In this document: positions 11,011 to 21,475 of the stretch, in pieces
How the letters are laid out: every line of letters begins with the position of its first letter
Position numbering within the stretch: position 1 is the first letter of the stretch
Source: Rapana venosa
Taxonomy: Eukaryota; Mollusca; Gastropoda; Neogastropoda; Muricidae
DNA: 64,000 nucleotides
Assembly: GCA_028751875.1 (NCBI GenBank)
Contig: CM054135.1
Coordinates: forward strand, 1,994,506-2,058,505
Direction of reading: 5' to 3'
Program-made: the position numbers and the translations under genes
Notes under the pieces: generated by a model
What the model saw: only the letters and a program-made list of their open reading frames with translations
The model's database searches: none
Told to the model about the DNA's origin: nothing

Positions 11011-11199
11011 GATGACTCATCGATTCCGAACTTGGCGGATCAGAAGCGCAGGAGGACTGGTCAATACGGGTACGCACCTCCGCCCGTTGAAGTACGCACG
11101 GTTAGACAACCTGTCGGGTGTCGTGTGTATGGTAGTTCCCCCTTGACCGTGCTCGCTGATAGCAATGGAAGGCTCCAACTCGAAGATCCAAGCCTGAAG
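11011..11199 (+). CDS. candidate internal host exon, 63 codons, unknown product
   Basis: A GC-balanced island inside AT-rich DNA. A pyrimidine-leaning acceptor ending CATCACATTCAG precedes it at 11010 and a CTGAAG/GTAAAT donor follows at 11199/11200. Between them one frame is open for exactly 63 codons, phase 0 at both ends. The peptide has a basic start (QKRRRTGQYGYAPPP) and ends GRLQLEDPSLK. I do not recognise a domain. The frame stays open to 11286, where SINE-C begins just after a stop. It could equally be part of an unrecognised repeat or a processed-gene fragment. No neighbouring exon is visible. Confidence 0.3.
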
Positions 11200-11282
11200 G
11201 TAAATGTGTCCTTTCCCTATGTGTCGTATGGGACGAGTTGTCTCACGAACACCTCTTTTCTGGAGGGGAAAGCCGCAGCATG

Positions 11283-11489
11283 TTGAAGGCGGGCGTCGCC
11301 CAGCTCCTCTCCCTCACTGTTTACCTTCCTGACCCTAAAAGAGGGCAGGTCTTAACAAATCTGGGGGGACTGTACTGAAGCCGAGGCGGCATACGGTCTA
11401 CCCATCCAACTGTAACCACGCTCGACATGTTTAACTTGGCTGGGGAAAGCGAGTGCTCCGACCTCACTGAGCTATCCCGTCCCCTGTGT
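11283..11489 (-). mobile_element. SINE-C (tRNA/5S hybrid head), partial
   Basis: Right end reads, on the minus strand, a GGGGACGGGATAGCTCAGTG-type head, then a GGCxAAGTTAAxC 5S-like block (about 11405-11450) and GTACAGTCCCCCCAG. The left part matches the 47.7-48.0 kb copy up to GGGCGxCGCC and then ends. Confidence 0.75.
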
Positions 11490-11566
11490 AGGTAGTGTTT
11501 TTTTTTCCCTTTTCTAGTGTTTACATGTCAGGAAGTTTTTTGTTTTGTTTTTATCTATTTCATGGT

Positions 11567-11900
11567 TATATCGAGGATAATGAATAAAGGCTTATGTGCT
11601 TTTTGGCCATCCTATCCCCGTGTGGGTATGCGGTTTGGTCAATTTTGTCATCTGCCTCCCACCGGCTAACATTGGCCACTCTTTCGAAAGCGGAACAGGA
11701 TTTAACGTAGTGCGCAAGATGTTCTGCGTGCGGTGCGCTCACGGGGGCCTTCGGTTTATAGTCTCATCCGAAGGACTTTTGTGGGGATGTGAAGTCGTGC
11801 ACTGATGTGAACTCCAGAGGAAAATATCTCCTTGAACGGGATCGAACCCGGGTCGTCAGATTGCGAACGCATATGTTCTGACCACTAGGCTATACCCTCC
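11567..11900 (-). mobile_element. SINE-A with tRNA-like head
   Basis: Minus-strand order: tRNA-like head (B box GGTTCGATCCC from about 11850-11838, A box in TAGCCTAGTGGTCAGAA near 11890), CTGGAGTTCAC, CATCCCCAC, CTTCGGATGAGACTATAAAC, a CATCTTGCGCAC block, CTGTTCCGCTTTCGAAAG, and a 3' side ending ATTCATTATCCTCGATA. A tRNA-derived, Pol III-type SINE. A full tRNA fold is not kept. Confidence 0.85.
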
Positions 11901-11941
11901 CTCTGTTTTTTAAAAAATGTATTTTATTTTTATGTATTCTT

Positions 11942-12153
11942 TTAGAGATCAAAGGGTTAATGGAATAACGCTTTTGATGCGTTTTTACATCAGTTACCGT
12001 GTGTATGCGGGTGGGTCAATTTGTCATCTGTTCCACCGGCCCACAAAAAAAAAAAAATGCCTACTCTTTGAAAAGTGGAACAGGATTTAACGTCCGTGCG
12101 CAAGATGTTCGCCTGAGTTCGCACCACGGGGACTCGGTTTATAGTCTCATCCG
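11942..12153 (-). mobile_element. SINE-A, head-truncated
   Basis: Same body as the neighbour at 11.57-11.90 kb (GTTTACCGTGTGTATGCG-like, TGGAACAGGATTTAACGT, TTTATAGTCTCATCCGA) but lacking the tRNA-like head. Confidence 0.75.
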
Positions 12154-12194
12154 ATGGACTTGTGTCTGCATGTGTATTAATTTTTGTTTTTTCC

Positions 12195-12345
12195 TATCAG
12201 AGTGGCTGGCTCTTTCTTTCTTTCTACAGAATCTAGCTAGGGGCAACTCTCTTGTCGCTGCTGTGGGTTCTTAAAATGTGCGCTGAATGCATGTTGTAGA
12301 CAGGGCTTCGGTTTTTGTTGTCTCACCCGAAAGACTAGAGGATGT
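12195..12345 (-). mobile_element. SINE-B internal fragment
   Basis: Reads CTCTGATAGGAAAA-type sequence through GACAACTCTCTTG and GTGGGTTCTT to CTCACCCGAAAGACTAG in the orientation opposite to the 23.6-kb SINE-B. Both ends are missing. Confidence 0.65.
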
Positions 12346-12429
12346 TTGGGCACGATTTAGCATCAAACCCGCTCTTCTCACCTTTTTTTTCTATTCAGAT
12401 AGATAGATAGGGCCTAGATAGATATTCTT

Positions 12430-12645
12430 TTATTTCGAGGATAATGGAATAAGCACTCATGTGCTTTTTTTTTATATTGAGTCCCCGTTTGTATGCAGTT
12501 TTGTAAACTTTGTCATCCGTTCCCACTGGCGCACAGTAGCCTACTCTTCCGGACAGCAGAACGGGTTTTATAGTGTTGAGCACGATGTTCGGCTGTGCGT
12601 TCGAGCACACAGGGACATCGGTTTATAGTTCTCGTTCTAAGGATA
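12430..12645 (-). mobile_element. SINE-A, head-truncated
   Basis: From TTTCGAGGATAATGGAATAA to GGTTTATAGTTCTCGTTCTA. It keeps the central CGGACAGCAGAACGGGTTTT-like and CACGATGTTCGGC blocks and lacks the tRNA head. Confidence 0.75.
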
Positions 12646-12649
12646 CTGT

Positions 12650-12940
12650 ATAGTACTGTGTTGTATTGCATTATATTTGTATTGTTACTGTGTTGTATTG
12701 CATTATATTGTATTGTACTGTGTTGTATTGCATTATATTGTATTGTACTGTGTTGTATTGCATTATATTGTATTGTACTGTGTTGTATTGCACTGTATTG
12801 TATTGCATTGTGTTGTATTACACTGTATAGTATTGTACTATGTTGTATTGAACTATATTGTATTGTACTGTGTTGTATCGCACTATATTGTATTGTTTTG
12901 CATTGTGTTGAATTGCACTATATTGTATTGACTGTAAATA
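12650..12940. repeat. 30-bp minisatellite built from pentamers
   Basis: About ten tandem units, each TGTTGTATTG + CATTATATTG + TATTGTACTG, itself a hexamer of NNTTG/ACTG pentamers. The first four units are almost identical and later ones drift (CACTG, AACTA). Because 30 is a multiple of three, two plus-strand frames stay open and give Cys/Leu/Tyr-rich repeats. I do not consider these genes. Confidence 0.85.
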
Positions 12941-12987
12941 GTATTGCGCTGACCCCCCGGGGGGGTGGGGTCGGGGGGGGGGGCTGT

Positions 12988-13340
12988 CAGTCTATAAATA
13001 GCATCTCCACCTTCTGGACAATGTTCTGTGCCACGATTTTCTCTCTTTTCTAATTACCACTCTTTGTTTTTTCTGCCTTTCTTTTTCTTTCTTGTGCTTT
13101 CCTTTTTATTCTTGTCTCCCACCTTCTTGTCTTATTTTCTGCCTTCTTGGTTCCCCCCATTCTCCTGCCTTTTTTTTTCCCCAGAAAGACTATAAAAAAA
13201 ATAACAACTCTCTCCCATGCCGAAGTCGGATGCGCTGGGCCTGATTTGTCAGGCGCTTAACGGCAGCGCAACGCATTTTCGCACACGTGACAGAAAACAT
13301 TAGTTGCTGTCTGAGCGTTCTACGACGACGACGAAGAAGT
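12988..13340 (+). repeat. Repeat-E copy
   Basis: GTCAGTCTATAAATAGC start preceded by a G/C run, CCACCTTCTGGACAATG, a CTGCCTTCTTGGTTC block, CCAGAAAGACTATAAAA, GGATGCGCTGGGCCTGA, CGCTTAACGGCAGCGCAACG and a tail of GACGACGAAGAAG. A short ACTGT pentamer array follows at 13341-13420. Confidence 0.75.
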
Positions 13341-13477
13341 ATTGTGTTGTATTGTACTGTACTGTACTGTACTGTACTGTGTTGTACTGTATTGCACTGT
13401 GTTGTACTCTACTACTGCTGCACTCGGCCTACATGTAGAGCAGTATCATTTCATTTCATTCTTTCATTTCATTCTTT

Positions 13478-13818
13478 TATATCGAGGATAATGGAATAAG
13501 CACTTACGTACTTTTTTACATCCTGTCCCCGTGTGTATGCGGTTTTGTAAATTCTGTCATACGTTCCCACCGGCACACAATGGCCTACTCTTCCGAAAAG
13601 CGGAACAGGATTTAACGTTTGCGCGCAAGATGTCTGCGTGAGTTCGCCACACTCGGGGCCTGGTTTATAGTCTCATCCGAAAGACTTTTGGGGAGAGTGG
13701 AGGTTCTGCAGGATGTTAACTCCAGGGTGGGAAAATATCCCCCTTGAACGGGATCGGAACCCGGGTCGTTCAGATTGCGAGCGCAATGTTCTACTCTAGG
13801 GCTATCACCGTCCCCCGC
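13478..13818 (-). mobile_element. SINE-A, best full-length copy
   Basis: Runs from ATATCGAGGATAATGGAATA to CTATCACCGTCCC. On the minus strand it has an A-box-like TGATAGCCCTAG stretch, the anticodon-arm-like GCGCTCGCAATC, and a B box CCGGGTTCCGATCCC (one extra base). The usual CTGGAGTTAACATCC and CTTTCGGATGAGAC blocks follow. Confidence 0.85.
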
Positions 13819-14240
13819 CCCTTCATATAATAGTATCATTAGTAACCTAGCTTCCAACTCACGGGTCTTGGGAGACCCATGCTCTCTAGGCCAGATGAGC
13901 GTGGCATCCAATCTACGTAGAACTGGAGCCAGTTGTGACCCTCGGCAGTCACTGGGTCAGCGGGGGTGCTGGAGAAAATCAGGCTGAACAGCAGCACAGC
14001 TCAGCACAGGCGTCCCACGTTAAGTTCTCCAAGCCAGCACCCACTACTCGCTGCCATGTCAATGCTGTGGAGGCTTAAGACTGGCGGCATTTGTATGTAT
14101 TGCAGTTGATCTTTAGAGAAGGGGCAAGCTTAAATAGGGGAGGAAGCTCAAAAAGAGAGAGAGATGGAGAAGGCTTATTATTGTCAAAAAACCTTCTCCG
14201 GCGCGGGAGAAAGATGACCAATAAAAGGAAGGAAGGATGA
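13819..14240. other. no recognisable feature
   Basis: Moderately GC-rich unique-looking sequence. The open frames at 13612-13911 (minus) and 13775-13987 (plus) overlap the SINE-A head and show no domain. Confidence 0.4.
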
Positions 14241-14254
14241 AAAAGAAATATAGA

Positions 14255-14350
14255 TAGAGATAGATAGTTATATATAATATATATATATATATATTTATAT
14301 ATATTATTATAGAGAGAGAGAGAGAGAGTGTTTTATATATTATATATAGA

Positions 14351-14398
<48 letters not shown>

Positions 14399-14405
14399 AA
14401 TATGT
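14255..14405. repeat. (TA)n microsatellite with a GA patch
   Basis: Long TATATA runs with a short AGAGAG segment near 14312-14328. The minus-strand Ile/Tyr-rich frame over it is an artefact of the repeat. Confidence 0.9.
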
Positions 14406-14429
14406 AAGTTATATAGGTGTATAGATCCA

Positions 14430-14680
14430 CACTCAACACAAACACTACACCACACCGGGTGCTGAACGCTCGGCGACCATCTTGCGCTCAAGTTAATAAA
14501 TCCCTTCTTGTTTTTGTTAATGTTCATCCGCTTTTTCGTCCAATGAGATATTCGGGTGCAACTTCTGTGTTGACGGTTCTTGTGGGATAAAACGATGCCA
14601 GCGGGGGAGGAAGGTTTTTTTTGGCTCAATTTTTGGCGCTCTTTTGTGGTCCAGCGAGGGGTACTTGGAGGGATAATTTC
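14430..14680 (+). mobile_element. possible LTR end with primer-binding-like site
   Basis: Sequence with AAGTTAATAAATCCC (AATAAA inside) about 130 bp ahead of a TTTTTGGCGCTC motif near 14628-14640. The layout resembles the R-U5 end of an LTR followed by a TGGCGC-type primer-binding site. No paired LTR, gag or pol is visible downstream. Weak call. Confidence 0.18.
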
Positions 14681-14939
14681 TTATTTATTTATTTATAGAC
14701 GGTTCCGCGTGCAAGTGATTATAGTGCGTAGCGGGTAGGTGGGGCATGTGTGCCTGGATGTGTTGGTGGGCGTTTTGTTGTGATTTTAGTATGAGTTATT
14801 GTTGTGTTATTGATACTGTTTGTTTTGTTTTTTGGATAATAATGTTTTTTTTTAATTTAATTATTTTGTCGATAAATATCACCCTTTCCCCTCCCTCACT
14901 TACCGTGACACACACGATCCACACCCTTTTTAGCTCTCT

Positions 14940-15041
14940 GATTAGCTATCAATTTATTTTTTTTTTTTTTGTTTTTTATTATTTATTTTTTTTTGGTTTT
15001 TTTTTTTTTTTTTTCTTTTTTTTTTTTTTTCTATTTTTAGT

Positions 15042-15083
<42 letters not shown>

Positions 15084-15085
15084 AA
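14940..15085. repeat. poly-T tract
   Basis: About 145 bp of T with few interruptions. The Phe-rich plus frame and Lys-rich minus frame over it are artefacts. Confidence 0.9.
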
Positions 15086-15189
15086 AACAGTATGTGATGC
15101 ATTTATATTATGATTATTGTAAATATTATTAAAATAAAATTGTTGTTCATATTTATAATAAAAGAAATATATAATCATTTAGAAAGAAC

Positions 15190-15425
15190 ACACACCTAAC
15201 TAAACCTAATCACTACGCACACACACACCACCACCACACATACACCACACACAACCTACAAACACCACCACGACACAAACGCCACACACACACACACCAC
15301 CTACACACACACACACCAACACTACACCCAACACCTAACACACACATACACGCACACACACACACAACCACACCACCACACACAAAACCACCCCCCCCCC
15401 CCCCCCCCCCTCAACCACACCACAC
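15190..15425. repeat. AC/ACC-rich low-complexity tract with poly-C
   Basis: Irregular CA, CCA and ACAC sequence ending in a C run at about 15389-15410. Confidence 0.85.
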
Positions 15426-15699
15426 ACACATACAGTTACAGGTTACAAGTTTGGGATGCATTTGGTTGTGTGTGTGGAGGTTTTGTTGGGTGGTTGTTTT
15501 GTGATGTTGGTGTTTGGGGTTTGGTTTTTTTGTGTCTTGTGTGTTGTAAAGTACTCTTCTGACTAATGGACTGACCATGATGTGGGAGGTGTGGCTTTTC
15601 CCCCTCTCCACCAGAAACACTCCCCCCACCCAACGGGCTTGCTCAGGTAAGCAGACTGCAGAGTTTTCCGAAACCGTAGACATGAAGTTCTCCTCCCCG

Positions 15700-17370
15700 G
15701 TCCTTTTGCTAGCCTTTGATTTCCAGAACTGCACACAGGCAGGTATGTCATCGTGATTGATGATGATGATGATGGTGGTGGTGGTGATGATGATGATGGT
15801 GGTGCGTGATTGATGGTGTGATGATAATTTTCGGAACCTGCACACAGACAGATTATGGTGATGTTGATGATTGATGATATTTCCAGATCCTGCATCTCAG
15901 GCAGTGTGATGATTGATGACGATTGCTTGATGATGATATTTCCAGAGCCTGCACACAGACAGATGATGATGATTGATGATGACAATGGTTGATGATGATG
16001 ATATTTTCCGGAACCTGCACACAGGCAGATGTCATGATGATGATGATTGATGATGATGGTATTTTCCAGAACCTGCACACAGGCAGATGTCATGATGATG
16101 ATGAGGATGATATTTACAGAACCTGCACACAGGCAGATGATGATGATGTTATTTCCAGAACCTCAACACAGGCAGGAGATGTTATGATTGATGATGAGAT
16201 ATTCCCAGACCTGAACACAGGATGATGTTGGACACGCGATGATATGTTGATTGATTGATAATGTATATTTCCAGAACCTGCACTCAGGATGATATGATGA
16301 TTGATGATGATGATATTCCAGAACCTGCACAAATGTGTGATGATGATGATGATAATTGGATGATGAGATTATTCCCAGAACCTGCACACGGATGATGATG
16401 TTGATGATGATGATGATATTTCCAGAAACCTGCACACAGGATGATAATGATGATGATGATGATGATTATTTCAAGAACCTGCACTAAGGACTGTTGTCTA
16501 TGATGATGATGAGATATTCCCAGAACCTGACACAGGATGATAAACGATGATTGATGATGATATTCCCAGAACATGCACACAGGATGATAATGATGATGAT
16601 ATTCCCAGAACCTGTACACAGGATGATAATGATGATTGATGATGATGATATTCCCAGAACCTGCACACAGGATGATAATGATGATGATGATGATGATTGA
16701 TGATGATGGTATTCCCAGAACCTGCACACAGGATGATGATGATGATGATGGTGATGATGATATTGATATTCCCAGAACCTGCACACAGGATGATGATGAT
16801 ATTCCCAGAACCTGCACACAGGATGATGATGATATTCCCAGAACTGTTACCCAGGATGATGATGATTGATGGTGTATGATATTTCAGAGGAACCTGCAAA
16901 GGATAATGATGATTGATGATGATGATATTTCCAGAACCTGCACACAGGATGATAATGATTGATGATGATGATATTCCCAGAACCTGCACACAGGATGATG
17001 ATGATATTCCCAGAACCTGCACACAGGATAATGATGATTGATGATGATGATATTTCCAGAACCTGCACACAGGATGATGATGATTGATGATGATGATATT
17101 CCCAGAACCTGCACACAGGATGGTAATGATGATGATATTCCCAGAACCTGCACACAGGATGATAATGATGATTGATGATGGTGATGATGATATTTCCAGA
17201 ACCTCAACACAGGCAGGTGGTGATGATGATGATGATATTTTCCAGAAAATGCACACAGGCTGCTGATGATGACGACGACGACGACGACGACGATGATATT
17301 TCCAGAAACTGCACACAGGATGACGATGATGATGAATGGATCGAATTTTCCAGAACAACGCACAAAGGCC
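15700..17370. repeat. composite minisatellite, copy 1 (~33 cores)
   Basis: By eye about 33 cores of TTTCCAGAACCTGCACACAG (variant TTCCCAGAACC) are separated by TGATGATTGATGATGAT-type spacers of variable length. The first eight or so units end in GGCAGATG, later ones in GGATGATG. Cores contain the small inverted repeat CCTG-CACA-CAGG. The spacers are codon-multiple-like, so His/Ser/Ile- or Met/Asp-rich frames run through on both strands. None looks like a gene. Confidence 0.9.
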
Positions 17371-17659
17371 TATGTGAGTTGGTCGTGATGGGTGGTGGTG
17401 ATGATGATGGATTGTGGTGGTGTTGGTGGGTGTGCTGCTGCTGATTTTACAATAGTACTTGCACTGGGTGGTGTGGTGATGATGTGTATATATTATAATT
17501 ATTGCACATTGGTGGTAGACTGATGATGGTGATGGTTGGGGTGATGATAATGTTGAACCGATGTTGATAATAATGATGATGTTAACAACAAACCAATTAA
17601 TGATGATGATGATGATAATGGATGACGTTAAAGACAATACTAATTTTGAATGGTAATAT

Positions 17660-18030
17660 AATGTAATACAAAAACCCCTGGGCTTTTAAGACTTGTTGTA
17701 AAGGCAGACATGTACGAAACGAGCGAGCACGCCACCCCACGCACGCACGCAAACACAAAACACACCGACTGGCAAGCAAATGGCCCTAGCTCCCCCGAAT
17801 AGGCAGATACGGGCTTTAAACGTGACCCTAGATGTTGAGCGTTGCATTCTATTCACAGGACCTCGGTTTGTAATCTCATTCAAAGGACTCCTGGGGACTG
17901 CGGGTCGGCACTGTGTTCACTCCAGGGGGAGAAATTCCCTTGAACGGGTGTCTCTCGTGGTGGCTCGAACCCGGGTCGTACCAGATCGCGAGCTACAAGA
18001 GCCTCTAACCACTAGGCCCACCACCCCCAA
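17660..18030 (-). mobile_element. SINE-A variant with Arg-like head (A2)
   Basis: Minus-strand tRNA-like head with CCTAGTGGTTAGAGG (A box) and CCGGGTTCGAGCCACC (B box), followed by CAAGGGAATTTC, CTGGAGTGAACAC, the CTTTGAATGAGATTAC block and AGCCCGTATCTGCC. The 3' side carries a CGTGCGTGG patch and ends in a TTACATTATATTACC-like stretch. Same insertion as 23.25-23.59 kb. Confidence 0.8.
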
Positions 18031-18477
18031 CTCCCTTAAAATACATATGTGGAATGACTGACATTGAACCACAATAAAGGACCTGCTATAGTGTACATGG
18101 CTGAAGGACGAAATAATTTGAAACATTGAATACCACATGAATTGTATTTAATCATGAGGAAATATGTATTATTATGTAATTGATTTATTAATGAATATAA
18201 TTAAGGACATAAGATATATGGAATTACCAATGAATATTATGAAGGACGTGTTGATGGTATAATGCAACAATGAATGTTTTTAATGAAGGACATATGATAT
18301 ATGTTGCATACCAAAATCAAATTGGATGAAGGACCATACACTATGATTGTATTCTATTAATTAATCCAATATGAAAGATGTAGAATGGACTTATCTTTTT
18401 TTATACAATGAATTAATAAAGGACATACATAATATGATTTTTTTTAAGTATTAATAATGTATAATAATTTGAATATA

Positions 18478-18998
18478 TAATAAATAATAATGTTATTAGT
18501 GGCATTTTGGTTATGGAATTTTTTTATTAAATTTAACTTTTACTTTTTTACTATAGCCGCGTGATAAACAGCTGGGAATTGATAGGATGTAGGTGTCTGA
18601 AGCTAACTGAATCTTGTTAATTGTTGAAAGCAGCAACAAATCAATAGCGCTTTCTTAAATTATTATTTTTTTATTTTCTTTTTTTTTTTTTTTTTTTTAA
18701 ATATTATTTTTTTGGTGCAATTTATGTTTTTTTTTGGTTGATTTTCATCATGCGTGTTTGTGTCGGTATCTTGGTTTGTATGCGGGTGTTAGTTTTTCTT
18801 TTGGGTTTTGGTAAAAATTTTTGCCTGCTCCTACTCTCCCCCACCATCTGTTCCCACCGGCACACACAACATTGGCCGATCTTTCGAACAGCGGAACTCT
18901 GGATTTATATTTTAACCTGTGCGCCACAAGAGAGTGTGTTCTGCATGCGTTCGCACACGGAGCCTCTGGGTTTATTGTGTCTCATATCCGTAAGGAGC
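18478..18998 (-). mobile_element. SINE-A inserted in the 40-bp array
   Basis: Left end is AAT-rich tail sequence, then CTGAATCTTG / AACAAATCA / AGCGCT, a poly-T stretch, and from 18840 the CATCTGTTCCCACCGGCACA, CAGCGGAAC and GGGTTTATTGTGTCTCATA blocks. The head is absent. Confidence 0.7.
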
Positions 18999-19394
18999 TT
19001 CATCATACAATGAATTAATATTAAATAAAGGTCATATGATATATGCTATACCCAATGAATATGATCAAGGATATGATTATTTTGCATTACAATGAATGAT
19101 TAATTAAAGGAACATCTAATATGATACATGAATATTACAATGAGGACAGGGAAGGACTTATGAGCGCAAGTACATATATTCATATACAACGGAAAGACAT
19201 AATTATGACCATAATGACATAGATTTGATATAGAGAGGACATGTATTGAACATGGCGAAGGATATACTTTAGATAATGTCACAAGCATGAATTAATAACG
19301 AAAAAGACCTAAAGGGACACCATAATGAGGGAACACGTACCATGACATAAAATGACTACAATTGAAGAACATATGATACAATATTCTCTGAAGT

Positions 19395-19555
19395 CATTTT
19401 GGTAATGTGGTAAAACCAATACGAAATGTTAGCTTTTCTTGTATCTTTCGAGATTACGATTCGTATCAATGTTGCTTGTCCAGTATTGTGATTGCCCTGC
19501 ATGTTCGATGATAATACATATGGGTGTTTTTTCCCCTCCCCTGGACTTGACCAAT
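19395..19555 (+). repeat. Repeat-G inserted in the 40-bp array
   Basis: AACCAATACGAAATGTTAGC, ATTACGATTCGTATCAATG, ATTGTGATTGCCCTGCATG and a CCTGGACTTGACC end. Same position as in copy 2. Confidence 0.75.
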
Positions 19556-19689
19556 ACCCATTAATTATAAATAAGGACATTATGAGGTATATGAATACGT
19601 ATGAAGGATTCATTATGTCCAATAATGGACATAATTGATGAATGATAATAGAAGAACAATAAACACTTAAGAATAAATATATAATTAAT

Positions 19690-19992
19690 ATTCTGTATGG
19701 ATTTATTGTGTCTGAATCTTGTAAAGCAAAACACATCATATCGCTCAGATGATTTTGTTTTATAATCGAGGATAATTAGAATAAGCACTCATGGGCTTTT
19801 TTTTCTTTTTTTTTTACATCAATCCCCGTGTGTAGTGGGTTTTGTAAATGTTGTCATCTGTTCCCACCGGCACCCCACCAAATGGCCTTCTCTTTCGAAA
19901 GTGCGGAGCTGGATTTTTAACGTGTTGGCCATGATGTTCTGCATGCGTTCGATCGCACACTGCGCGTCGGTTTATAGTCTCATCCGAGGGCA
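19690..19992 (-). mobile_element. SINE-A inserted in the 40-bp array
   Basis: CTGAATCTTGTAAAGCAAAA, ATCGAGGATAATTAGAATAA and GTTTATAGTCTCATCCGAGG in order. Head-truncated. Confidence 0.75.
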
Positions 19993-20059
19993 CAAAATAT
20001 ACGTCATAAGGCCATGACAACGACATATTATATAAATCATTAGGGTCAATAACGAAGGA

Positions 20060-20870
20060 CTGGCCCAGCATTACATGACCCCACCACACTCCAACATACC
20101 AGGCATCACTGACTTACCTTGCAGGTTTTCCCTCACAAGTGGAAGTTTCCCATCAGTTGAAATTCAGGGCGTGGTCTTTCAGCGGGGTCAGGACAACCCC
20201 AGCACCCGTCCTTGATAAACAATACACACTTTTGAAACAGGGAAGATGAAGAAGAGGGATAGAGCAGGAAAGAAAGAAGGTGTGAGGAGGAGAAAGTAGG
20301 GGGGCAAAAAAAAAGGAGGAGGGAGGAAGGAGGAAGTAGGAAGAGAAGAAAATACAAACTTTATTCCTCTTCTCTCACCCTCGGAACACACACTATGAAA
20401 AAAAAAAAAAAATTAATTATCACCCCCTCCCCCAACCCACCCACCCTCCCCACAAGCATAACATATCAAACCAAACAAACCCTTCGAACAAATCAATACA
20501 ACAAATAACACGGCATTGGAAAAAAAGACACTAATTGAAAGAAACTTTTTGAATTGTATGCCAAAGTTTGTTTGCCTGAAAAGAACACCATGTAAATGAA
20601 AGAAAACATCTGATAAATGAAAAAGAACTAAAAGATGTGATTTGAATAAAAAACAGAAAAAGACTATGATTTTCTTTCATGTCATGAATTGAAAACAGAG
20701 ACAAAATAAGAAACTCCCACCCCCTCACCCCCCATACCCCCCCACACAAAAAAACACCCCCCCGCCCCCCACACACACCCCCTACAAACACACAACACAC
20801 TATCCCCCCACCCGACCCCACCCACACCCCCCACCACCCCCCCTGCTGGGCTGCCCGATCCCTTGCCAAG
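20060..20870. other. copy 1 segment: unique-looking stretch then low complexity
   Basis: 20060-20230 matches 25680-25830 in copy 2 (AGGTTTTCCCTCACAAGTGG, TTGAAATTCAGGG). 20230-20400 is purine-rich. 20400-20860 is C/A low complexity enclosing an AT-rich block at about 20525-20700 that copy 2 lacks. No gene seen. Confidence 0.6.
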
Positions 20871-20875
20871 GCAGG

Positions 20876-21215
20876 CCTGTCAGTATAAACAGATCCCCAC
20901 CTTCTGGAATTTCTGGGCTAGAAAATTTCCTCTTTTTCTTATCCCTCTCTTTGTTTTCTGCCTCGTTCCTTTTTCTACCTGTCACCCCTCCTCTTCAGAT
21001 TTGTCTGCTTCTCGTCGATTCTTCTGCATCTTTTGTTTTTTTTTCTCCAGGAAGACTTAAAAGATAGCTAATTCTCTCCGTTGCCGATTTCGGATGGCTG
21101 GGGCCTTATCTTGTCAGGCGCTTACGGCAAGGCGCCGACGCATTTTCCGCATCTTTATAACAGACAACAATTGTTGCTGTCATGAGCGTTCGACGAAAAG
21201 AGAAAGAAAATGAAC
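20876..21215 (+). repeat. Repeat-E copy
   Basis: GGCCTGTCAGTATAAACAGA start, CCACCTTCTGGAATTTCTGG, CCAGGAAGACTTAAAAGATA, and end TGAGCGTTCGACGAAAAGAG. Confidence 0.8.
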
Positions 21216-21221
21216 CCCATC

Positions 21222-21268
21222 TACAACAAGAGAGAAGTCCATAGCAACAGTTCGGTAGAAAAAAAGAG
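21222..21268 (+). mobile_element. SINE-B internal fragment
   Basis: CAACAAGAGAGAAGTCC, CAACAGTTCGGTAGAAAAAA and AGCCAC match the middle of SINE-B. The duplication junction cuts it off; in copy 2 the corresponding SINE-B piece continues to 26670. Confidence 0.65.
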
Positions 21269-21404
21269 CCACGGATGTGGAGGTTGGCTTTCCCCCTCTC
21301 CACCAGAAACACTCCCCCCACCCCCACGGGCTTGCTCAGGTATGCAGACTGCAGAGTTTTCCGAACCGCTGACATGAAGTTCTCCTCCCCGGTCCTTTTG
21401 CTAG

Positions 21405-21443
21405 CCTTGATTTCCAGAACCTGCACACAGGCAGATGTCATCG

Positions 21444-21475
<32 letters not shown>

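Larger units (their letters stand above)
18045..19690. repeat. ~40-bp AT-rich minisatellite, copy 1, interrupted
   Basis: Units of the type ACATACAATGAATATAATGA + AGGACATATGATATA occupy 18045-18478, 19000-19395 and 19555-19690. The gaps are insertions of SINE-A and Repeat-G. Units are noisy here and cleaner in copy 2. Confidence 0.75.
15576..21268 (+). repeat. copy 1 of a ~5.5-kb direct tandem duplication
   Basis: The unit begins at a CCCCCTCTCCACCAGAAACA stretch and continues in the same order as copy 2: CTTGCTCAGGTAAGCAGACT-type leader, composite minisatellite, SINE-A variant, ~40-bp minisatellite with inserted SINE-A / Repeat-G / SINE-A, a segment holding TTTTCCCTCACAAGTGGAAG-type sequence, a low-complexity stretch, Repeat-E and a short SINE-B piece. 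It differs from copy 2 by many single-base indels and by at least two larger events: no SINE-B at 18.03 kb, and about 300 bp extra at 20.5-20.8 kb. Confidence 0.85.

Noticed and set aside
12595..13053. 152-codon Cys/Leu/Tyr-rich frame
   Set aside because: Created by the 30-bp array, whose length is a multiple of three; it runs into Repeat-E.
15700..17370. CRISPR-like pattern of a conserved core with variable spacers
   Set aside because: Spacers are all TGA-type microsatellite, cores vary, and the context is animal DNA with LINEs and SINEs; no cas genes.
16498..17637. 379-codon minus frame rich in His, Ser and Ile
   Set aside because: It is the translation of the composite minisatellite. Frames stay open on both strands because the spacers are TGA/GAT runs; copy 2 does not keep the same frame.
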